This document shows, one piece after another, positions 1 to 6,567 of a stretch of 7,491 bases of DNA. Where the stretch lies: NCBI GenBank assembly GCA_013813185.1, contig JACCSD010000375.1, forward strand, positions 1 to 7,491. Reading direction: 5' to 3'. This DNA is from Burkholderiaceae bacterium. GTDB taxonomy: Bacteria > Pseudomonadota > Gammaproteobacteria > Burkholderiales > Burkholderiaceae_F. The translations under genes and the position numbers were made by a program. The notes beneath the pieces are model-generated. The model saw only the letters and a list, made by a program, of their open reading frames with translations, was not told the DNA's origin and made no database searches. Position 1 is the first letter of the stretch. Each line of letters opens with the position of its first letter.

Positions 1-711
1 TCGGTGTATGCCGCACGCACGGTGCTGCTGCCTTTCATCTGGATATTCAATCCGGCACTGTTGCTGATCGACATCCACGGCTGGGGCGAGGCGCTGCTGG
101 TGGCTGCCTCGGCGACGATCGCATCGCTGCTCTTTGCCGCCGCCACGCTCGGCTGGTTTCGCATCAAGTGCCGCTGGTGGGAAATCGTACTGCTGCTGGC
201 AGCCACGTTCGTGCTGTTCCGGCCCGACTGGTTTGCCGATCGCATCGCGCCCGAGTACACCGACGCGCCCGCTTCGCGCTTCTATGAAGTCGTCAATCAG
301 CTTGATGACGGAGATCGGCTCGTGCTCGTCATTCAGGGCGTTTCGCTCGAAGGGGCCGATCGCCGCAAAACCGTGGCGGTGCAACTGGGTCCCAAAGGGG
401 CGGGGAGCGGCGGAGGTAACGCGCTGGTTGATGCACGCCGGCGGTTGACAGAAGCCGGACTGACGGTCAGCGGCCTGGGCGAACAATTGCAGGTCGGCGC
501 AGTACAGTTCGGCAGCCGGGCAGCCAAGGCGAGAATCGAGCAGGGCTTCGAGATCGTCGCGGTCAAGCTGCCAACTGATCGCATCAGCGCACACTGGTTC
601 TACATCCCCGGACTCGCCATCGCGCTGCTAGTCTGGCTGTTACAAGGCTGGCGCATGCGCAGGTCGGGGTCAGATGCCGGTTTGCTACAGCGCGGAGCGC
701 GCGCTGCGTGA
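1..711 (+). CDS. TRAP transporter fused permease, C-terminal part with DUF3394 domain (5' partial)
   Basis: This is the C-terminal 236 residues of an inner-membrane permease. The reading frame is open through base 1, so the gene begins upstream; the GTG at base 4 is an internal Val. Three hydrophobic segments (about residues 6-25, 30-51 and 60-74) are followed by a soluble, Gly-rich domain (about 75-195). A final membrane segment follows an HWFYIPGLAIALL stretch (about 197-216), and the tail is Arg-rich. The order 'RPDWF... soluble domain ...WFYIPGL' is what I know of DUF3394, the domain at the C-terminus of 4TM/12TM-fused TRAP permeases. These permeases use ion gradients with a periplasmic (usually TAXI-type) binding protein to import organic acids. 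The binding protein and the rest of the permease would be expected upstream. The next gene starts at its stop codon, so uptake is probably coupled to the downstream catabolic enzymes. The substrate is not readable from this fragment. Confidence 0.85.
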   Translation, partial: SVYAARTVLLPFIWIFNPALLLIDIHGWGEALLVAASATIASLLFAAATLGWFRIKCRWWEIVLLLAATFVLFRPDWFADRIAPEYTDAPASRFYEVVNQLDDGDRLVLVIQGVSLEGADRRKTVAVQLGPKGAGSGGGNALVDARRRLTEAGLTVSGLGEQLQVGAVQFGSRAAKARIEQGFEIVAVKLPTDRISAHWFYIPGLAIALLVWLLQGWRMRRSGSDAGLLQRGARAA

Positions 712-1586
712 TGTTGAAAATCGATATCGCACAAGTCGAGACGGCTGCAAAAGAGCTGTACGTACGGGCGTTGAAGCAGCTGCCGCCCGATATCAAGGCG
801 GGATTCGCGCGGCTGTCGGCGACTGAAACCGCGTCAACCGCACAACGCGTGCTGGGCACGATGGTGACGAACATCGCGGTCGCCGAGCGCACCGATAACC
901 TGCTGTGCCAGGACACCGGAATACCGATCTACAACGTGACGATCGGCCGCGGCGTTGCGGTCGACGGCGCGCAGCTGAAGCAAGCGATAAGGCGCGGCTG
1001 CGAGCGCGCTACGCGCGAGCTTCCGTTTCGTTCGTCGATCGTGCACCCGATCACCCGGATCAACGAGCAAACGTCGTGTGGGCCCGGGGTGCCCGTGATC
1101 CATTTCGATTTCGATGCGAGCGACGAGTTGTCGATCGAAATGATTCCCAAGGGATCGGGTTCGGAAAACAACTCATTTCTGAAGATGGCGATTCCGGCGG
1201 ACGGCGTCGATGTAATCAAGACTTTCGTCATCGACTGCGTGCTGAGCGCCGGCGGAAAGACGTGCCCGCCGACGATCGTCGGTGTTGGCATCGGCGGCAC
1301 GGCGGATTTGTGCGTGCATCTGGCCAAGCGCGCCGCCGTGCGGGCGCTGGGCTCGGCGTGCGCCGATCCCGAGGGAGCGAAGCTCGAGGTCGCGCTGAGC
1401 AGCGCCGTGAATTCCCTCGGCGTCGGGCCGCAGGGACTCGGCGGCGACAGCACCGCCTTTGCGGTGCACGTCGAGCTCGCGGCGACGCACATCACGATGA
1501 ATCCGGTGGCGGTCAACATGCAATGTCACTCCGCCCGGCGTGCGCGTGCCACGTTCAGTGCGCGCGGCGTCGAATACGGCTTCTGA
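711..1586 (+). CDS. Class I fumarase / L-tartrate dehydratase-type hydro-lyase, alpha subunit
   Basis: Catalytic N-terminal subunit of an oxygen-sensitive [4Fe-4S] hydro-lyase that reversibly adds or removes water on a C4-type dicarboxylate (fumarate/malate, tartrate/oxaloacetate, mesaconate/citramalate). Counting from the GTG at 708, three cysteines sit in the family's cluster contexts: C67 in CQDTG, C186 in GKTCPP and C273 near the end in QCHSARRA. A GVGIGG loop (192-197), SGSENNS (150-156) and GPQGLGGDS (240-248) are also typical. The length of about 291 aa fits the separate alpha subunit of two-gene enzymes (TtdA, FumA-alpha of archaea and many bacteria), not the 550-aa fused FumA. The start is either GTG 708 or ATG 711. 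I prefer ATG 711, which makes a TGATG junction with the permease stop; a GGAG at 694-697 suits the GTG slightly better by spacing. The beta subunit follows 3 bases downstream. Fumarase and tartrate dehydratase cannot be told apart by eye. Confidence 0.92.
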   Translation: MLKIDIAQVETAAKELYVRALKQLPPDIKAGFARLSATETASTAQRVLGTMVTNIAVAERTDNLLCQDTGIPIYNVTIGRGVAVDGAQLKQAIRRGCERATRELPFRSSIVHPITRINEQTSCGPGVPVIHFDFDASDELSIEMIPKGSGSENNSFLKMAIPADGVDVIKTFVIDCVLSAGGKTCPPTIVGVGIGGTADLCVHLAKRAAVRALGSACADPEGAKLEVALSSAVNSLGVGPQGLGGDSTAFAVHVELAATHITMNPVAVNMQCHSARRARATFSARGVEYGF

Positions 1587-1589
1587 TCA

Positions 1590-2201
1590 ATGGCGCATCA
1601 CGAGCTTGCGATGCCAATCACCGAGCAGCAGGCGCGCTCGCTGCGTGTGAACGACACCGTCACCTTGCAGAAGACGCTGTTCGGCCTGCGGGATGCGACC
1701 TTGATTCATCTATTCGATCGGGGCCGCACGACACGCTTCGATCTGCGCGGACACGCGGTGATACACACCGCGCCCAACGTCAAGCAAGTCCCGCGCTCGG
1801 CCGAGCATCCCGCCGGCTATGCACCGCTGTGTGTCGGAACGACGACGTCGGCGCGGATGGAGCGATTCACGCGCGACCTGATGTCGGCGCAGGGCGTGCG
1901 CATCATCATCGGCAAGGGCGGCATGGAAGAAAAAACGCTCGCTGCATTCTCTGAACTAGGCGGCGCTTACCTTGCGATTGTCGGCGGTGCTGCCGCACTC
2001 GAAACCACGTGGATCGAGCGCATCGAAGATGTCGACCTCGACGATCTGAATCCCGAATCGCTGTGGCGCTTTGCGATTCGTGACTTCGGTCCGCTGCTGG
2101 TCGCCATGGACAGCCACGGGGCAAGCCTGTACGACTCGGTAGCGAGCGATGCACAGACGCGGCGCGCGGGTGTGCTGCGTTCACTCGGCGTCAAAGCCTA
2201 A
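1590..2201 (+). CDS. Class I fumarase / L-tartrate dehydratase-type hydro-lyase, beta subunit
   Basis: 203-aa partner of the preceding alpha subunit, matching the C-terminal domain of class I fumarases and E. coli TtdB (about 200 aa). Visible family signatures are GLRDA at 32-36 (the substrate-binding Arg-Asp region), GTTTSARM at 83-90 (Thr/Arg contacts to the substrate carboxylates) and IIIGKGGM at 105-112 (the active-site Lys loop). In the family a glycine normally precedes the proline in the '-GP-' turn after the first strands; here the segment reads HTAPNVK (59-65), a possible Gly-to-Ala change worth aligning. The ATG at 1590 is 3 bases after the alpha stop. A second ATG at 1611 (MPITEQQ) would give a slightly shorter protein, and no strong Shine-Dalgarno decides between them. 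With the alpha subunit it should form a cytoplasmic alpha-beta hydro-lyase. The exact substrate is unknown. Confidence 0.9.
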   Translation: MAHHELAMPITEQQARSLRVNDTVTLQKTLFGLRDATLIHLFDRGRTTRFDLRGHAVIHTAPNVKQVPRSAEHPAGYAPLCVGTTTSARMERFTRDLMSAQGVRIIIGKGGMEEKTLAAFSELGGAYLAIVGGAAALETTWIERIEDVDLDDLNPESLWRFAIRDFGPLLVAMDSHGASLYDSVASDAQTRRAGVLRSLGVKA

Positions 2202-2209
2202 TACGATGG

Positions 2210-3949
2210 ATGCCGGGTTCTAGCTTGCGAAGGCTGCAAACCGATATCCTGATTCTCGGGTCCGGTGGCGCGGGTCTGTTTGCCGCCTTGCACGCTAAGC
2301 AGGCGGCGCCCGAGTTGTCGGTCACGGTCGCTGTCAAGGGATTGCTCGGCAAATGCGGATGCACGCGCATGGTTCAGGGCGGCTACAACGTTGCGCTCGC
2401 CGCCGACGATTCGATCGAGCGGCATTTCATGGACACGATCGAAGGCGGTGCGTGGCTTTCCGATCAGGATCTGGCGTGGACCCTGGTGTCGACCGCGCTC
2501 GAGCGCGTGCGTGAACTCGAGAACGAGCTCGGCTGCCTGTTCGATCGCAATGCGGACGGCACGATCCATCAAAAAGCGTTCGCGGGGCAGACGTTCGATC
2601 GCACCGTTCACAAAGGCGATCTGACCGGTATCGAGATCATCAACCGGCTTGCCGAGCAGGTCTGGGCACGCGATATCGAGCGGCTGGAAGAGCATCGTGC
2701 GATTGAGCTGATCAAGACGCCGAGCGGCGATGCGATTGCCGGCGTGCTGCATATCGATATGCGCACCGGCGAGTACGTATTCGAGCAAGCGCGTGCGGTA
2801 CTGCTCGCGACCGGCGGCGGACCGACGATGTACAAATATCACACGCCGTCGGGCGACAAGAGTTGCGACGGACTGGCGATGGCGCTGCGCGCGGGCCTCA
2901 CGCTGCGCGATATGGAGATGGTGCAGTTTCATCCGACCGGCTTGCTTGCCGGTAGCGACACTCGTATGACCGGCACCGTACTGGAAGAAGGGCTGCGCGG
3001 CGCCGGCGGCTACCTGCTGAACGGTGCGCGTGAGCGCTTCATGCAGCAGCACGACGCGCGCGCCGAGCGCGCGACGCGCGACATCGTGTCGCGTGCGATC
3101 TTCGCCGAGATGCGAGCCGGCAACACGACGCCGAACGGCGGCGTGTATCTAACGCTGAAACATCTTGGTGCCGACAAAGTGCGCGCGGCGTTCAAGGGCA
3201 TGGTCGAACGCTGCGCCGATTGCGGTTTCGATCTGGCCGGCGGCATGGTCGAAGTGGTGCCGACCGCCCATTACATGATGGGCGGCGTGCTGTTCAACGG
3301 TGACTGCAGCACATCGCTGCCTGGATTGTTTGCCGCCGGCGAAGACACCGGCGGAGTGCACGGCGCCAACCGTCTCGGCGGTAACGGCGTGGCCAACTCG
3401 ACCGTGTTCGGTGGCATCGCGGGCGACACGATGGCGGCGTGGGTGCGTGCCGAAGGCACCTGGCGTGCGCCTGATGAAGCAGCATTGCGGGAAGCGATCG
3501 CGTTTGCCGAGAAGCCGTTCAACCTACCCCCCGGCGACGTCGAAGCAATTCGCGAAGCATTGCTCGAATGCATGTGGGAAGACGTCGGGATCGTGCGCGA
3601 CGCCGCGGGACTCACGCGCTCGGCCCGGCGTTTGAACGAGCTCGACGAGCAACTGAGCACGATCGGAATGGCGAGCCAGGAGCGGGCGTTCAATCTGACG
3701 TGGCACGATTGGCTGAACATGTCCAATCTGATTCTCGTCAGCCGATCAATCCAGAGCGCCGCGGCCAGGCGCGAGGAGTCGCGCGGGGCGCATTTTCGCG
3801 AGGACTTTCCGCAGTGTGGCCCTCTCGACGATTCTTCGTACGTCACGGTACGGTGGGGAGGTGAGTCGCAACGCGGCGAGTTTCAACTCGGCGAACAGCC
3901 GGTACGGTTTTCGCGTGTCAAACCCGGCGAAACGCTGTTGCAACCATGA
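2210..3949 (+). CDS. SdhA/FrdA-like FAD flavoprotein (fumarate reductase / succinate dehydrogenase / L-aspartate oxidase superfamily)
   Basis: A 579-aa cytoplasmic flavoprotein predicted to interconvert a saturated dicarboxylate and its fumarate-like alkene. The N-terminus has the FAD Rossmann motif GSGGAG (17-22) after ILIL. The fumarate reductase catalytic set appears complete: H241 (FHPTG), R263 (EEGLRGAGGY), H354 (TAHYMMGG) and R388 (GANRLGGNG). The C-terminal helical domain carries ESRGAHFREDFP, the SdhA/FrdA signature, and the length fits SdhA/FrdA better than L-aspartate oxidase (about 530-540 aa). The segment holding the covalent-FAD histidine in SdhA/FrdA (SHT..AQGG) here reads GCT..VQGG, with C51 at the His position. 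FAD is therefore probably not His-linked. No iron-sulfur (SdhB) or membrane-anchor subunit is adjacent. The ATG at 2210 lies 8 bases after the beta-subunit stop; an out-of-frame ATG at 2206 runs into TAG within a few codons. The stop overlaps the next start (ATGA). The electron partner and exact substrate are unknown. Confidence 0.87.
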   Translation: MPGSSLRRLQTDILILGSGGAGLFAALHAKQAAPELSVTVAVKGLLGKCGCTRMVQGGYNVALAADDSIERHFMDTIEGGAWLSDQDLAWTLVSTALERVRELENELGCLFDRNADGTIHQKAFAGQTFDRTVHKGDLTGIEIINRLAEQVWARDIERLEEHRAIELIKTPSGDAIAGVLHIDMRTGEYVFEQARAVLLATGGGPTMYKYHTPSGDKSCDGLAMALRAGLTLRDMEMVQFHPTGLLAGSDTRMTGTVLEEGLRGAGGYLLNGARERFMQQHDARAERATRDIVSRAIFAEMRAGNTTPNGGVYLTLKHLGADKVRAAFKGMVERCADCGFDLAGGMVEVVPTAHYMMGGVLFNGDCSTSLPGLFAAGEDTGGVHGANRLGGNGVANSTVFGGIAGDTMAAWVRAEGTWRAPDEAALREAIAFAEKPFNLPPGDVEAIREALLECMWEDVGIVRDAAGLTRSARRLNELDEQLSTIGMASQERAFNLTWHDWLNMSNLILVSRSIQSAAARREESRGAHFREDFPQCGPLDDSSYVTVRWGGESQRGEFQLGEQPVRFSRVKPGETLLQP

Positions 3950-4881
3950 TCGTGATCAGCGAGTTCATGGACGAAGCTGCGGTTGAGTCTCTGCGAGCGG
4001 AGTTCGACGTTCAGCACGAGCCGACACTGGTCGATCGCCCGGCAGACTTGCATGCGGCCATGCAAGGCGCTGCTGCATTGATCGTGCGCAATCGAACGCA
4101 GGTCGATGCGGCATTCATTGCGAGTGCGCCTGAATTGAAAGTCGTGGGCCGGCTCGGTGTCGGCCTCGACAACATAGACACGGCGGCGTGCTCCGCGCGT
4201 GGCATCGAAGTCATCGCCGCGACCGGCGCCAATGCGGTGTCGGTCGCCGAGTACGTTGTCACTACGGCGATGATGCTGTTGCGCGGCGTTTACGGCTCCA
4301 CGGTTGATGTCGCTGCCGGCCGTTGGCCGCGTGCCCAGCTCTCGCAAGGTCGCGAGATCCGCGGCAAGACACTCGCACTGATCGGGTTCGGCTCGATCGG
4401 CCGCGTGACTGCGCGGCTGGCGCAGAACCTCGGCATGCAGGTCATCGCGCACGATCCGCTGGTCGCGGCCGCTGACGCCGTGTGGCGCGAGCATGGCGTC
4501 GCGTGTCGAAGCCTCGAGGCGCTCCTTGCGGAAGCGGATGTCGTCTCGCTGCACGTGCCGCTGAGCGCGCAGACACGCGGAATGTTGAACGCTTCCCGTA
4601 TTGCGTTGATGAAGCGCGGCGCAATGGTGATCAACACTGCGCGCGGCGGCATCGTCGACGAAGGCGCGGTGATCGACGCCTTGCGCTCCGGCGCGCTGGG
4701 CGGTGCGGCCCTCGATGTGTTCGAGCACGAGCCGCTTGCAGCAAGCGCTGCTTGGGCTGACGTTCCGAACCTGATCCTTACCCCGCACGTTGCGGGCGTC
4801 ACGGCGGAGGCGAATGCGCGCGTCAGCGCGCTGATCGCGCAGCGAGTAGCCACGTCGTTGCTTGCACTGCGATCACGATGA
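3946..4881 (+). CDS. D-2-hydroxyacid dehydrogenase family oxidoreductase, SlcC ((S)-sulfolactate dehydrogenase)-like
   Basis: A 311-aa NAD(P)-dependent 2-hydroxyacid dehydrogenase of the D-isomer-specific (PGDH/formate dehydrogenase-fold) family, interconverting a 2-hydroxy acid and its 2-oxo acid. Visible parts are the substrate-side loop VGRLGVGLDNID (67-78), the nucleotide-binding GFGSIG (147-152) and the catalytic Arg-Glu-His set: R233 (NTARGG), E262 (FEHEP) and H281 (TPHVAG). The length is normal and complete. The opening ISEFMDEAAV and the ATGANAVSVAEYV stretch remind me of SlcC, the (S)-sulfolactate dehydrogenase of Chromohalobacter and relatives; that is from memory, not a search. Other options are glyoxylate/hydroxypyruvate reductase or a malate/tartrate-type dehydrogenase. 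Its ATG overlaps the flavoprotein stop, and its own TGA overlaps the next ATG (both ATGA), indicating translational coupling. No sulfo-lyase genes (suyAB) are present in the window, so sulfolactate itself is unproven as the substrate. Confidence 0.9.
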   Translation: MIVISEFMDEAAVESLRAEFDVQHEPTLVDRPADLHAAMQGAAALIVRNRTQVDAAFIASAPELKVVGRLGVGLDNIDTAACSARGIEVIAATGANAVSVAEYVVTTAMMLLRGVYGSTVDVAAGRWPRAQLSQGREIRGKTLALIGFGSIGRVTARLAQNLGMQVIAHDPLVAAADAVWREHGVACRSLEALLAEADVVSLHVPLSAQTRGMLNASRIALMKRGAMVINTARGGIVDEGAVIDALRSGALGGAALDVFEHEPLAASAAWADVPNLILTPHVAGVTAEANARVSALIAQRVATSLLALRSR

Positions 4882-5897
4882 CCGTTGTTTCGCTGCAGCG
4901 GCTTGAATCTCTCGCACGGCGGGCGCTTCTCCACGCGGGAGCGACCGATGCTATGGCGGCATCCACCGCGCACGCATTGATGACGGCCGACGCGCAGGGT
5001 CTGGCCTCGCACGGTGTCGCTCGAGTCGCGCAGTACGTGGCGCATCTGAACAATGGCCGTGCGAACGGGCGCGCCACGGCGCGCATCGCGCGCGAGAAAC
5101 CGGCCGCATGTTTAATCGATGCCGAAAATGGGTTGGCGTTTCCGGCGTGCGCGCTGGCGGTCAACGAGGCGATAGCGCGCGCTGCGGCGCTCGGCATCGG
5201 CTTTGCGGCGGTCACCAACAGCCATCACTTTGGCGTGGCGGCTTATCACCTCGCCCAAGTTGAAGAACACACGATGGTCGGCCTTGCGTTCGGCAACTCT
5301 CCGGCCGCAATGCCGGCGTGGAGCGGCAAACGCGCGCTGTTCGGAACCAATCCGATTGCAGCCCTCTTCCCGCGCCGCGATGCGCCGCCTCTGACGATTG
5401 ATCTGTCGTTGTCGGAGGCCGCGCGCGGCAAAGTCATGATCGCCGCGCAGCAAGGCAAGGCTATTCCGGCAGGGTGGGCGCTCGATCGCGACGGGCGCCC
5501 CACGACAGATGCCAAAGCAGCGCTGGACGGCATGATGCTTCCGGCCGGCGGCGTCAAGGGCGCGATGCTGGCGCTTGTCGTCGAACTGCTGTGCACGGCG
5601 CTGACCGGCGCGCATTTTGGATTCGAAGCCGACTCGTTCTTTGTTGACGAAGGCAATCAGCCACGGCTTGGCCAGGCTTTCCTGGTGATCGACCCGGCTG
5701 CCCTCGCCGGCACCGACGTTTATCTCTCACGCGTTGAAGCATTGATCGAGGCGATGAGCGCCGATGCCGAGGTGCGATTGCCGGGAGAGCGGCGTGTGCG
5801 TCTTCAGCAACAAGCGCTGCGTGACGGCGTCGAGATTCCGGACGCTGTGCTCGCGCGACTGACCCTGCTGGCAGAACCGCAAGCGAAGCCGGCGTGA
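4878..5897 (+). CDS. Ldh2/MDG-family NAD(P)-dependent dehydrogenase (malate / L-lactate / sulfolactate ComC-like)
   Basis: A 339-aa enzyme of the Ldh2 family (malate, L-lactate, L-sulfolactate ComC, ureidoglycolate AllD, 2,3-diketogulonate reductase YiaK). The family is unrelated in fold to classical LDH/MDH and reduces 2-oxo acids or oxidises 2-hydroxy acids with NAD(P)H. Conserved stretches are SHGVAR (44-49), NSHHFG (114-119, containing the family active-site His), FGTNPIAA (155-162), a TIDLSLSEAARGKV block, a GxxIPxGWAxDxxGxPTTD block and GGVKGAML with K227. The length is normal and the frame is intact. Its ATG overlaps the upstream dehydrogenase stop (ATGA), and it is the last gene of the + strand operon. 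Encoded next to a D-2-hydroxyacid dehydrogenase-fold enzyme, it may act on the opposite enantiomer of the same 2-hydroxy acid, as SlcC/ComC do for sulfolactate; that pairing is inferred. Substrate and cofactor preference are not readable. Confidence 0.9.
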   Translation: MTVVSLQRLESLARRALLHAGATDAMAASTAHALMTADAQGLASHGVARVAQYVAHLNNGRANGRATARIAREKPAACLIDAENGLAFPACALAVNEAIARAAALGIGFAAVTNSHHFGVAAYHLAQVEEHTMVGLAFGNSPAAMPAWSGKRALFGTNPIAALFPRRDAPPLTIDLSLSEAARGKVMIAAQQGKAIPAGWALDRDGRPTTDAKAALDGMMLPAGGVKGAMLALVVELLCTALTGAHFGFEADSFFVDEGNQPRLGQAFLVIDPAALAGTDVYLSRVEALIEAMSADAEVRLPGERRVRLQQQALRDGVEIPDAVLARLTLLAEPQAKPA

Positions 5898-5927
5898 CGC
5901 GAACGCTGTGCCACTGCGGGGGTTAGC
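5898..5927. other. Short convergent intergenic gap, no convincing terminator
   Basis: These 30 bases separate the stop codons of the + strand operon and the - strand DUF427 gene. A GGGT (5920-5923) could pair with ACCC (5933-5936) around a 9-base loop, but the stem is only 4 bp, enters the DUF427 coding end and has no T-tract on either side. Termination for both convergent units may be Rho-dependent or rely on a structure I cannot see. Confidence 0.4.
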
Positions 5928-6494
5928 TCACCACCCTTCGCTGCCGCGTTCGCCTTTGAACGGCCCGACTAGTTCCGGCGTGATCCATCCGCCATAGAAG
6001 CCGCCGGGTTGCGGTTGCACCGCTGCGCCGTCGACGCGGCAGTCGAGTTCAGCAGGGTAAAACGCGATGCACGTTGCCAGCGCTTCGGCGCCGGCCAGCG
6101 GTCCCGGGTAACTCCACGCGACGCGCGGCAGACGGCGCTCACCGTCGATCAACGTCCAGTAACGCGCGGGTCCCTTCCACTCGCAAAACGATTCGCCCGG
6201 CGCGGGCTGCAAAAAACTCCGCGCCACATCGTCCCACGGCAGATAGAAACTGGGCGGGTGCGAAGTTTCGAGCACACGAACCGCGCGGCGGGTGCGCGCG
6301 ATCTCCCGCATGTTCTCACCCGTGCCCCAGCGCACGATCACTTCGCGCGTGTCGAGCGCAATGCGGGGCGGCCGCGGGAAGTCCCACACCGATTCCTGGC
6401 CGTGCGTGGGCTCGACGGCAAATGGCGGCCGGTCCTCGCCTCGCCAACGCCACTGCGCGCGTGCCGCTGCAAGCCAATCGGAAGAGGAGGTCAT
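5928..6494 (-). CDS. DUF427 domain-containing protein
   Basis: A 188-aa protein of unknown function carrying one clear DUF427 domain in its central and C-terminal part. Characteristic blocks are a T-R-R-AVRVLETSHPPSFYLPWDD region (LETSHPPSFYLPWDD at 75-89), SFCEWKG (102-108), VAWSYP (125-130) and AFYPAE (144-149). The N-terminus (DWLAAARAQWRWRG) is the short helical lead-in I associate with single-domain members. I chose the ATG at 6494; an in-frame GTG at 6518 would add eight residues (MKCRSPRS) that look like non-coding read-through. No Shine-Dalgarno is evident before either start. There is no signal peptide or membrane segment, so it is probably cytoplasmic. The gene lies 73 bases downstream of a PLP enzyme on the same strand and may be co-transcribed with it. 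No biochemical role for this domain family is known to me. Confidence 0.88.
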   Translation of the reverse strand: MTSSSDWLAAARAQWRWRGEDRPPFAVEPTHGQESVWDFPRPPRIALDTREVIVRWGTGENMREIARTRRAVRVLETSHPPSFYLPWDDVARSFLQPAPGESFCEWKGPARYWTLIDGERRLPRVAWSYPGPLAGAEALATCIAFYPAELDCRVDGAAVQPQPGGFYGGWITPELVGPFKGERGSEGW

Positions 6495-6567
6495 GGATCG
6501 AGGGCTACGGCACTTCACATTGACGCCGCACGACGAGCGTTGATCCGCGCATTCGGCTTACCCAGCG

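Noticed and set aside
905..1954. Long + strand open frame overlapping both hydro-lyase subunit genes
   Set aside because: The translation is Arg/Ala-rich low-complexity read-through typical of an alternate frame of GC-rich DNA. The overlapping frames carry intact enzyme motifs.
2198..3052. 284-codon antisense open frame across the flavoprotein gene
   Set aside because: Shadow of the SdhA-like gene; no recognisable motifs, and composition dominated by Arg/Ala/His/Gln from antisense codons.
3048..3092. Dense GCGCGC-type self-complementary run that could fold into hairpins
   Set aside because: It lies inside the flavoprotein coding frame and is explained by Ala/Arg/Asp codons in GC-rich DNA; no T-tract or repeat-unit structure.
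2210..3949. Naming the flavoprotein L-aspartate oxidase (nadB)
   Set aside because: No nadA/nadC neighbours, longer than NadB, and a C-terminal SRGAH.R.DFP signature that fits SdhA/FrdA better. The superfamily-level call is kept.
3883..4788. 301-codon antisense open frame across the D-2-hydroxyacid dehydrogenase gene
   Set aside because: Mirror of a gene with a complete Rossmann motif and catalytic triad; the antisense product shows no family features.
3946..5897. A complete sulfolactate degradation locus
   Set aside because: Only SlcC-like and ComC-like dehydrogenases are present. No suyAB sulfo-lyase or other sulfonate-cleaving gene is visible in the window, so the substrate cannot be claimed.
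5918..5937. Candidate terminator hairpin in the convergent gap
   Set aside because: Only a 4-bp stem with a 9-base loop and no T-run in either direction.
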